Source of the DNA: Verrucomicrobiota bacterium
Lineage (GTDB): Bacteria > Verrucomicrobiota > Verrucomicrobiia > Verrucomicrobiales > DEV007
DNA: 14,782 nt
Direction: 5' to 3'
Assembly: GCA_027618625.1 (NCBI GenBank)
Contig: JAQCER010000015.1
Location: 1-14,782, forward strand
Below, piece by piece: positions 1 to 6,089 of this stretch. Below the pieces are notes generated by a model. The model saw nothing but the letters and a program-made list of their open reading frames with translations, had not been told where the DNA came from and did no database searches. Numbering within the stretch: the stretch's first letter is position 1; each line of letters starts with the position of its first letter. A program made the position numbers and the translations under genes.

Positions 1-777
1 GGAAAGTGTGGCGTTGACAGCGGTGTCTGCGGAGTTGTTCAACTCAACGAAAAGATCCCAGGACTCGCTGTCGGCCCGGCGTGCTGAGCATGCGGTGATG
101 CCAACGTTTGGGCCGCCGGCGTCGAGTTTACGAAAGTCGATGTCGAACTGGAGGTCGAGGAACGCCTGTTGCGGGAAATTGCCATCCGAATACAGCACCA
201 GTGTCTCGAAGGCTTCGCTGCGGCGGATTGCTTCGGCCATGCGCAGGCCGTCCTCCAGATTGCTGGCGACGTCGCGGGGGGTGAGTTCCTTGAGCGCGTC
301 TTTGAGCAGCCGCTTGTTTTCGGTGAAGACGGTTTCCTGGCGCGCGGTATCGCTGATGCTGACCAGGCACATTTCCTGATCCGGCAACATGTTGTCGATG
401 GACTCCGTGATGCGTTCCTTGACTACATCCAGCCGGGACGTTCCCCCGGATGCATCGAGCGCCGCCATACTGGCCGATGTATCGATGAGGATAGGGATCC
501 GCTGGGAGCGACCGCTGGCACCGAAGAAAAACGGCTGCATCGCGGCGAGAACCAGAAATACGAGCAGGAGGATCTGCAGTAGCAGAAGCAGATTTTTCTT
601 AAACCTCTGGAACGGCGAATTGACCCGCTGGTCGTTTAGCACCTGCTGCCACAGCACCAGCGACGGGATGGTAACTCTGGGGCGGCGCAGTTTTAAGAAA
701 TAGAAGGCAACGAGCGGGATCAACAGCAGGAATAACCACGCTGCGATAGGTGCAAAGAATCCCGGTAACCAGCTCAT
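1..777 (-). CDS. BatA-type membrane protein with VWA domain (3' end outside window)
   Basis: I translated this by hand from the ATG at 777 down to base 1 and found no stop, so 259 codons are present and the C-terminus is missing. The N-terminus begins MSWLPGFFAPIAAW and has two hydrophobic helices (about residues 8-28 and 62-85) around a basic stretch. This is the layout of the BatA/aerotolerance N-terminal domain. A von Willebrand factor A domain follows, with an intact metal-binding DxSxS motif (D99-T-S101-A-S103) and a later YSDGN strand. Family knowledge: such proteins are membrane-anchored with the VWA domain in the periplasm, and often sit beside MoxR ATPase and DUF58 genes. Neither is seen upstream here; they could lie beyond the left edge. 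The gene starts 31 nt after the DUF4404-like gene and is probably cotranscribed with it. No strong ribosome-binding site is visible. The family is well supported; the physiological role is not known. Confidence 0.85.
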   Translation of the reverse strand, partial: MSWLPGFFAPIAAWLFLLLIPLVAFYFLKLRRPRVTIPSLVLWQQVLNDQRVNSPFQRFKKNLLLLLQILLLVFLVLAAMQPFFFGASGRSQRIPILIDTSASMAALDASGGTSRLDVVKERITESIDNMLPDQEMCLVSISDTARQETVFTENKRLLKDALKELTPRDVASNLEDGLRMAEAIRRSEAFETLVLYSDGNFPQQAFLDLQFDIDFRKLDAGGPNVGITACSARRADSESWDLFVELNNSADTAVNATLS

Positions 778-808
778 GAAAGCCCCGCGTTCGCGTCAGG
801 AACCGGTC

Positions 809-1066
809 TTAGATGTTGGTAAGGGCGTCGGACACGCGGTTTACCGCCATCGTCAGCGTTGGGTGCCGGGCCTCGATCGCCAGCAGGCCATCGCTCATGC
901 GCTGGAGAATGGTAGAGTCTTCAGTGGCATCCGACTCGTCCAACAGACGGTCGAGATCTTCAGAAAGCTGACGCAGGAGGGGCAATGTGTCGTCCCCGAT
1001 CTCCTCGGATTTTCCCAGCTCTTGGTGGAGTTCCTCAAGGCGTTTCTTCAATTCTTCACGTTCCAT
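809..1066 (-). CDS. DUF4404-like small coiled-coil protein
   Basis: This 85-residue protein starts MEREELKKRLEELHQEL and ends with HPTLTMAVNRVSDALTNI. The leucine/glutamate-rich amphipathic N-terminal helix and the 'HPTLT..NR..DALTNI' ending match my memory of the DUF4404 family. That family has a short helical fold and no known biochemical role. There is no signal peptide or membrane segment, so it is probably cytosolic. I chose the ATG at 1066 because the family usually begins at this MxxEEL position. A GTG at 1084 would add six residues (MPSFWA). Neither start has a clear ribosome-binding site. The gene lies 54 nt after the universal stress protein gene and 31 nt before the BatA-like gene, so the three probably share a transcript. 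Confidence 0.75.
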   Translation of the reverse strand: MEREELKKRLEELHQELGKSEEIGDDTLPLLRQLSEDLDRLLDESDATEDSTILQRMSDGLLAIEARHPTLTMAVNRVSDALTNI

Positions 1067-1120
1067 AGCCCAGAATGATGGCACGCCAATGGTCTGGCGA
1101 CTAGCAAATAAAATACTGCT

Positions 1121-1963
1121 TCAGTTCAACAAAACCGCCGTCTGACCGTAGTCGATCAGTCGCCTTGCCACGCTGCCGACGAAAAAGTCTCTCAGATATT
1201 TTCGAGAATGGCTTCCTGCAACGATCAGGTTGAACGACTTCAGGTAAGCATCGTCCAGAACCTCGAGAATATCGGAGGCGGTGGCAATCGTCTCGATTTT
1301 CTCCAGATGGTGAGCGCGCAGGTAGCTGGCTGCAGATTCGATACAGTACGCTCCATCTTCCTGTTCTTCTGCTGAGATGAGCAGCGTGATTTCGACATCG
1401 TAGGGCTGCGCGAGACGGGCGAATTCCTTGAGTGCGCGGCAGGCTGCCGGACTTCCATCGAATGTGATCAAGACGCGCTTCCAGCTATCGTTGACCTCTT
1501 CGGGAACTGCCAGAATAGGTGTCTGCGGGGCGCGAAGTACTTTGTCCAGAGTATCTCCGGGATCGTTACTCGCCTCAAAATGAAAGAATGTCCTGAGTCC
1601 CATGACGAGCAGGTCATGGAGAGCCGCCGATTCCGTGATGCGTTCGGCAGGGACTCCCTGATGAGTCGAGTTCAAATGACGCGCATCCGCCGCTTCGCAG
1701 GCGTCAGCGAAGAGCTGCAGGGCATCGGCAATTCGCCGCTTGGCACCTGCGATGCGTTCGGTACTTTGGACTAAGGCACCAGGCAGCATCCAGGCATGAT
1801 AGGGGACATCCTCGCCGACGATCCCAGGGAAATCGAGCACCACGAGCCCCTCCACCGTCGCAGAGTGTTGTTTAGCGATGGAACAGGCCGTGCCGGTGGC
1901 GGCCGCGGAGAAGGCGGACAGATCGAGGGGTGTCAGGATTCTTTTGATCGATGATGTGTCCAT
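1121..1963 (-). CDS. Tandem-domain universal stress protein (UspA family)
   Basis: The product has 280 residues and two UspA folds, roughly residues 6-152 and 162-280. Each begins with a hydrophobic strand plus an aspartate (ILTPLDLS and VLITFDGS) and ends with a strand leading to a conserved proline or hydrophobic tail (TPILAVPEE and TAVLLN). The second domain carries a near-complete nucleotide-binding motif of the form G-x2-G-x9-G-S at residues 250-264. The middle glycine is serine here (G250-S-H-S253 ... G263-S264), so ATP binding may be altered. UspA proteins are cytosolic and are linked to survival under starvation, oxidative or respiratory stress; this is family knowledge. The gene follows the zinc-ribbon gene by 58 nt and precedes the DUF4404-like gene. 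The start ATG has no obvious ribosome-binding site. Confidence 0.9.
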   Translation of the reverse strand: MDTSSIKRILTPLDLSAFSAAATGTACSIAKQHSATVEGLVVLDFPGIVGEDVPYHAWMLPGALVQSTERIAGAKRRIADALQLFADACEAADARHLNSTHQGVPAERITESAALHDLLVMGLRTFFHFEASNDPGDTLDKVLRAPQTPILAVPEEVNDSWKRVLITFDGSPAACRALKEFARLAQPYDVEITLLISAEEQEDGAYCIESAASYLRAHHLEKIETIATASDILEVLDDAYLKSFNLIVAGSHSRKYLRDFFVGSVARRLIDYGQTAVLLN

Positions 1964-2021
1964 GGCTGACCGATGTCACGGTGATCGTCGTCGCTATACT
2001 GCTTGAGGTTTTGCTTTGGTG

Positions 2022-2369
2022 TCAGGCGTTGGGAAAGACGTCAGCAGGCATCTCTGCTGCGCAGTAGATGCACCGGCTCCGCTGGCGGCTCGTCTTGCGG
2101 CCACAACTTGGGCAAGAGACCGCTTCGTTCCGCATCTGGTGATCCAAGTGTCCATCGCGTAGATCGATTTCTGCCATTTTCGCGAGCAAGTCGTCCATGC
2201 TGAGGTTGTGTTCCTTTTTCTGTATCTCCCACAGCGCACGGTTGATAAGAGTGAGTTTATCCAGTCGATGCTCAAGGTGTTCGAGTCGACTTTCAACTGC
2301 TGTGAGAGAATGTTGATGGGGCGTGTGTCCCCAGAGGTATTCTTGGTTGTTCACGGGATGTTGCTGCAT
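2022..2369 (-). CDS. Coiled-coil protein with C-terminal zinc ribbon
   Basis: This 115-residue protein of unknown role has three visible parts. Residues 1-22 are polar and rich in His/Gln. Residues 23-55 form a probable coiled coil with leucine/isoleucine heptads (VESRLEHLEHRLDKL). The C-terminal zinc ribbon uses C86-P-S-C89, ten residues, then C100-I-Y-C103. The spacing C-x2-C-x10-C-x2-C is typical of small rubredoxin-like or TFIIB-like zinc knuckles. No signal peptide or membrane helix is seen, so it is probably cytosolic. It is the first gene of the minus-strand run and is divergent from the NHL-protein gene at 2580, so the leftward promoter should lie in 2370-2579. A regulatory or adaptor role is only a guess. 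Confidence 0.75.
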   Translation of the reverse strand: MQQHPVNNQEYLWGHTPHQHSLTAVESRLEHLEHRLDKLTLINRALWEIQKKEHNLSMDDLLAKMAEIDLRDGHLDHQMRNEAVSCPSCGRKTSRQRSRCIYCAAEMPADVFPNA

Positions 2370-2579
2370 GGCGCTTGTGGTGGCTCTTTGAATCGCATTT
2401 CAGATTCAATTAAGCTATTACCAGTCTAGTCGCTGGCGCGGCTCGTGCTCCGCTGCGGTTGCTCCCGTCTGTGCGGGACTTGTGGTCTGAGCGGGTGTGA
2501 CCGGGGGTGTCGCGCGGGGCCGCGCAGGTGTCGCAAAAACTTCTTTCGGAGGAGAGTCGAAGAGTGCTAGTCTACCAAG
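2370..2579. promoter_or_regulatory. Divergent intergenic region, probable promoters both ways
   Basis: This 210-nt gap separates two divergent genes, so it should hold both promoters. Its left end (2395-2430) is AT-rich. The middle and right parts are very GC-rich and include a near-palindrome at 2512-2525 (GCGCGG-GG-CCGCGC). A purine block GGAGGAG at 2548-2554 resembles a ribosome-binding site but lies about 25 nt before the ATG at 2580, further than usual. A tgctagtct at 2565-2573 could be a -10-like box, giving a very short leader. No single promoter can be fixed by eye. Confidence 0.4.
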
Positions 2580-3902
2580 ATGAAAAAAACTTTCCGTTTG
2601 CTGCTGCTGAGTTCCTTTTTAGTTCCGGTCGTCGTTTCTGCCCATGAAGATGGGGCGCATGCCGATGATGGAGATGCGAAGGTCGCCGCCATTCAGGGGG
2701 ATCTCGACTACCTGCGCAAGACAGCCGCGGAAAAAGAGAAGGAATTAAACGAGAAACTCGCTGCGAGCCAGGCGGATGGGAAGGCCAAGGCGCTTGAGGT
2801 CGAAGAGCTTAAGAAGGCACTCGCAGCAGCAGCGGATGCATCGAAGGAGGATCGCAGGAAAATTACTGCGCTTGAAAATCAGCTTGCTGTGTTGACCCGG
2901 CGCGCTGGTAATTACCATAGTGCACTCGAAGAACTGCGTGACCGCCTGGCAGATCTGGGGCGGAGCATGGGAGCTGGGGAACTTGCGAGCGCAAAGACAG
3001 GCTCGGGCGAGCACGTTTACCAAGTCGTTCCAGACTGGCCGAAGTATCCGGAAGGCAAATCGCTCGGCAGCCTTCACGGCGATCTCGCAGCGGACTCGGC
3101 GGGAAGAGTCTACATCGCAGTTGGCGGAACCGTTCAGGTGATCGGAGCCGATGGCGTTTACGAGCGCGATCTGGGCGACCAGTGGGCAGGCGTTCACGGG
3201 ATGAAAGTGCGCAGACAGGATGGTGAGGAATTCCTGTTCGTAGCCCTGCCCGGTGCCAAGAAGGTCGCCAAGCTGAAGCTCGATGGAACGCCGGTCTTGG
3301 AGATAGATGGACCGCCGAAGGTCGAGGGTATGTACGGCGACATAAAGGAATACAATCCAACGGATGTCGATGTCACAAGCGATGGCACGATTTATGTGGT
3401 CGACGGGTATGGGAAATCGCTGGTGCACATCTACGACAAGTCCGGCAATTATATGACGACCTTTGGTGGAAAGGGGCCTGACAACGGGAAGTTTAACGTC
3501 TGCCACAATGTCTTGATCGACACGCGCCAGGAGAAACCCACACTTCTGATCAGCGATCGTGAGAACAATCGTCTCCAACTCCATGCGATGGACGGCAGCT
3601 TCATCCAGACGATCGATGCGGAACTTCGCCAGCCCTGTGCCGCGGACATTTACGGCGATCTGCTGGCGGTCGGCGAACTCGGCGGTCGCCTGTCACTTTA
3701 TGACAGGGACAACAAGCTCATCGTTCGCTTGGGCGACGATCCAGCTGACCGTGAGAAGGGCAATGGTGTGCCGCCGGAGTCGTGGGTAGATGGGGCGCTG
3801 GTCGCTGTGCACGGGTTCACCTTTGACGCAAAGGGCGACCTTTACGCGCAGGAGTGGAACCGCTTTGGCCGACTCATCAAATACACTCACGTGAAACAGT
3901 GA
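2580..3902 (+). CDS. Secreted coiled-coil plus NHL-type beta-propeller protein
   Basis: The 440-residue product has a clear signal peptide (MKKTFRLLLLSSFLVPVVVSA, probable cleavage after residue 21). The mature end is rich in histidine and acid (HEDGAHADDGD) and might bind metal. Residues about 32-125 form a long charged coiled coil. From about residue 145 to the end there are repeated beta-strand units typical of NHL/6-bladed propellers, for example PTDVDVTSDGTIYVVDGYG, a HIYDKSGNYMTTFGGKG strand turn, and ISDRENNRLQLHAMDGSF. NHL propellers usually bind proteins or ligands. Some, such as peptidyl-hydroxyglycine lyases, are enzymes, but I cannot identify catalytic residues with confidence. 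The stop codon lies next to the following secreted-protein gene (possible GTGA overlap at 3899), so the two are probably an operon. ATG 2580 is chosen because the signal peptide starts there. Confidence 0.85.
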   Translation: MKKTFRLLLLSSFLVPVVVSAHEDGAHADDGDAKVAAIQGDLDYLRKTAAEKEKELNEKLAASQADGKAKALEVEELKKALAAAADASKEDRRKITALENQLAVLTRRAGNYHSALEELRDRLADLGRSMGAGELASAKTGSGEHVYQVVPDWPKYPEGKSLGSLHGDLAADSAGRVYIAVGGTVQVIGADGVYERDLGDQWAGVHGMKVRRQDGEEFLFVALPGAKKVAKLKLDGTPVLEIDGPPKVEGMYGDIKEYNPTDVDVTSDGTIYVVDGYGKSLVHIYDKSGNYMTTFGGKGPDNGKFNVCHNVLIDTRQEKPTLLISDRENNRLQLHAMDGSFIQTIDAELRQPCAADIYGDLLAVGELGGRLSLYDRDNKLIVRLGDDPADREKGNGVPPESWVDGALVAVHGFTFDAKGDLYAQEWNRFGRLIKYTHVKQ

Positions 3903-3928
3903 TCGTTTCAGCGGTCGCCTCAGCGGTG

Positions 3929-4964
3929 ATGGTGGTTGCGGGAGCCTTGCGATCATCGCTGGGTTTGCTGGCGATCGTCCTTGCAGCTGTAGGAGCCGCG
4001 GCGGGTCAGGCTCAGGAGCCAGAGCCCACCAGTGGTCGCAAACCTGCAGGTGATGCTGAGATGCGCTACTGGCTGGAGAACATGGTGATCGGCCATGGAT
4101 ATTCTATCGATGAAGTGTGCACTGCTACGGGAATGGGTAATGAAGAAGTGGCCACGGCTCTGAGAAATTTCGGCATAGGTGGCGACGACAGGGGAGCAGA
4201 TCCAATCAAGCCTGCTGGCTCGCTACGGATGCTGCCCTATCCTGGCGGAAGGCATCCGCGAGTGGGATTCCTTGACGGGGCGATCGCTCCTCAGCGCGAA
4301 ACCAAGGTAAGTGTCTTCACTCCCTGGGATCCGAAAAGCTATGCCGTCCTCGATTTGCCGGAAGCCATCTGGTCAAACCTGGGACTGACTTATCTTGCTC
4401 ACACTCACATTCCCACCATTTGGGACGAGAAAAAGGAAACGCTCGAAGCCCTGGAATGGGAGCGGCGGGGTGACGGAAGCCTGTTTAGCGAGCGCACATT
4501 GCCGAACGGTATCGTCTTTGGCACCCATGTTGTCGCCAAAGCAGACCACCTTGAAATGAAGATTTGGCTGAAGAATGGCACGGACGCAGAGTTGACGGAT
4601 CTACGGGTGCAGAACTGCGTGATGCTGAAAGCTGTCGACGGGTTCGCTGATCAGACCAACGACAACAAGCTTTTGCGGCAACCGTTTGTCGCTGCGCGGA
4701 ATGCTGCTGGAGATCGCTGGGTGATCACGGCCTGGGAACCCAGCCACCGCGCATGGAGTTGATCTTATATGGTTAACAACAAAATGGAAGAAGGCGACCC
4801 GCGCATGGGCGAATCCGCCGGTGCCTTGCCTGCATTCCGATCCCAAATTTCCCGACTGTCCGCCCGGCGAGATGCGCACGCTGCACGGATGGTTCTCGTT
4901 CTACCAGGGGACGGACATCGATGCCGAGCTTGGGAGGATTGAGAAGATTTGGGTGAATCGGTGA
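3929..4964 (+). pseudogene. Secreted protein of unknown function, frame broken by a 52-nt insertion
   Basis: The reading frame from ATG 3929 begins with a signal peptide (MVVAGALRSSLGLLAIVLAA...GQA). A GTG at 3899, overlapping the previous stop as GTGA, is an alternative start. Residues about 41-80 (AEMRYWLENMV...GYSIDEV) look like a small helical, helix-turn-helix-like domain. A beta-rich domain of unknown function follows. The frame stops at 4760-4762 right after PSHRAWS, but the expected continuation is present in the +1 frame and runs to the TGA at 4962-4964: RAWANPPVPCLHSDPKFP, then PDCPPGEM and LHGWFSFYQGTDIDAEL. The break coincides with a 10-nt direct repeat, ccgcgcatgg, at 4747-4756 and 4799-4808. 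Removing one repeat plus the spacer (52 nt) restores a single frame of about 327 codons. The sequence therefore suggests a recently inactivated gene, a decoding oddity, or an assembly error. From memory, related planctomycete and verrucomicrobial proteins carry a similar HSDP..PDCPPGE motif; no function is known to me. Confidence 0.75.
4747..4808 (+). repeat. 10-nt direct repeats bounding a 42-nt spacer inside a gene
   Basis: The sequence ccgcgcatgg occurs at 4747-4756 and again at 4799-4808. The 42 nt between them (4757-4798) are AT-richer than the flanks and do not resemble neighbouring DNA, so this is an insertion rather than a simple tandem duplication. The offset of 52 nt equals 1 modulo 3 and exactly accounts for the frame change in the host gene. 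The spacer shows no convincing terminal inverted repeats. Confidence 0.8.
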
Positions 4965-5222
4965 ATTCTGGGTTCTAGGAGTAAGAGTCCAGTTCACTCA
5001 CTTTGGGTCGATGAGCGACTCCACTGACCAAAGAAGCGAGCGAGGGAACGATTGCGAACCAGAAGATGACTCAATGCAGAACAGCGCTGATGAATGCTGC
5101 CCTTCGACACCGAAAATACGCATTACTCACTTACGTATCGCCACGCCGCGAAGAAGTGAGCAAGGGCACAATTGCCGATCACGCCTGCTCAGTGATACCT
5201 TCTCAGCGGCGGGACGATCGCA
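4965..5222. repeat. Non-coding stretch with diverged direct repeats
   Basis: No convincing gene is present between the broken secreted-protein gene and the end of msrA, which are convergent. A segment at 5031-5060 (beginning aagaagcgagcgaggg) recurs at 5151-5180 (beginning aagaagtgagcaaggg) with about 23 of 30 bases matching, 120 nt apart. The octamer actcactt precedes both copies (4996-5003 and 5125-5132). The region looks like two diverged copies of one unit of about 60 nt. I cannot say whether it is a repeat-family relic or acts in transcript ending. Confidence 0.5.
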
Positions 5223-5897
5223 TCACTTTCCGTCCTTCAGCAGGCCAAGCTTCCTCAATTTTGGGACGATGACCACCTGGCAGTAGCGAGCGGTTGGCTG
5301 GTTCGCGAAATAATCCTGATGGTAGTCTTCAGCGGGGTAGAACTTTTCAGCTTTCACAATTTCAGTGACAATCGGATCCTTGTAGTGACCGGATTCGTTC
5401 CAGCGTTTCGTGACTTCGGTTGCGATTTTTTTCTGCTCTTCCGTGCTGTAGTAGATGCCTGATCGATACTGGGTGCCACGGTCAGCGCCCTGCCGATTCA
5501 GGGTCGTGGGATCGTGCAGATCAAAAAAGATATCGAGCAGCTTCTCCAGCGGCAGGACTTCGGGATCAAATTTGACATTCACCACTTCCGCGTGGCCGGT
5601 GCGGCCGGTGCAGACTTCCTCGTAGGTAGGATTTTCGACGGCGCCATTGGAGTAACCGGAATCCACCGATTCGACACCTTTGACTCGCTCGAGGATGGCC
5701 TCGATGCACCAGAAGCATCCGGCACCTAGTGCGATGGTTTCGAACTTCGATTCGTTGGCAGCCTTGTCTGTGTCACTTTTCAATTCGATCTTTCCTTTCG
5801 TTACGCTCGTTTTTTCTTCATCGCCGAAGCAACCGGTGATGGTCGTGATCATGGCTAAAACAAAAATGGATGAGCCGAGGGGTTTCGCGGATTTCAT
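5223..5897 (-). CDS. msrA: Peptide-methionine (S)-S-oxide reductase A, lipoprotein form
   Basis: MsrA reduces methionine-S-sulfoxide in proteins back to methionine. This 224-residue form carries the catalytic motif GAGCFWCIE, with C61 as the expected nucleophile and C64 beside it. Further family blocks follow: SGYSNGAVENPTYEEVC, TGHAEVVNV, FFDLHDPTTLNRQGADRGTQYRS and PAEDYHQDYF. A YCQVVIVPKL ending has C206, a likely resolving cysteine. The N-terminus (MKSAKPLGSSIFVLAMITTITGC) is a lipoprotein signal with lipobox T-I-T-G-C23, followed by an acidic linker of about 30 residues. The enzyme is therefore probably anchored in the envelope and repairs exported proteins. The upstream permease gene is divergent and the gene stands alone. 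The catalytic assignment is firm; the membrane anchoring is inferred from the lipobox. Confidence 0.96.
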   Translation of the reverse strand: MKSAKPLGSSIFVLAMITTITGCFGDEEKTSVTKGKIELKSDTDKAANESKFETIALGAGCFWCIEAILERVKGVESVDSGYSNGAVENPTYEEVCTGRTGHAEVVNVKFDPEVLPLEKLLDIFFDLHDPTTLNRQGADRGTQYRSGIYYSTEEQKKIATEVTKRWNESGHYKDPIVTEIVKAEKFYPAEDYHQDYFANQPTARYCQVVIVPKLRKLGLLKDGK

Positions 5898-5966
5898 GGC
5901 AGTAGTTTAGCCAGATAAGGCTCCGCGTCAATTCAGTCGAGCGGAACTTGTTTCCAACAAACCACC

Positions 5967-6032
5967 AAGGAGAGACGGACTCCGATCCGTCTTTGTCGCT
6001 GGAAGCGGGCGGATCGGAGTCCGCCCCTCCTT
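5967..6032. repeat. REP-like long inverted repeat (hairpin)
   Basis: Two arms of 25 nt, 5967-5991 and 6008-6032, are inverted copies with only three mismatches, separated by a 16-nt loop. The perfect core is cggactccgatccg at 5976-5989, paired with cggatcggagtccg at 6010-6023. Both arms end in aaggag/ctcctt. This is the build of a dispersed extragenic palindrome. Only one copy is in this window. It lies between the divergent starts of msrA and the permease gene, so it cannot be a terminator for either, but RNA through it would form a very stable hairpin. Confidence 0.8.
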
Positions 6033-6089
6033 GTGAGGACGGGGTGATAAAGGCCTCGCATCGGGCGAATCCAGCGTCATAATCGAAGC

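Noticed and set aside
8..582. Plus-strand open frames over the left edge
   Set aside because: They are antisense to the BatA/VWA gene, whose MIDAS motif and membrane helices are clear on the minus strand.
2512..2525. GC-rich palindrome GCGCGG-GG-CCGCGC as a terminator or operator
   Set aside because: A loop of two bases is too tight for a normal hairpin, there is no T-run, and the surroundings are low-complexity GC-rich DNA.
2745..3584. Long minus-strand open frame of 279 codons inside the NHL-propeller gene
   Set aside because: It lies wholly inside the well-supported plus-strand gene, has no recognisable domain, and comes from codon bias of that gene.
5011..5286. Plus-strand frame of 91 codons after the broken gene
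   Set aside because: It has a biased composition, no recognisable fold, and runs into antisense msrA; the stretch is better explained by diverged repeats.
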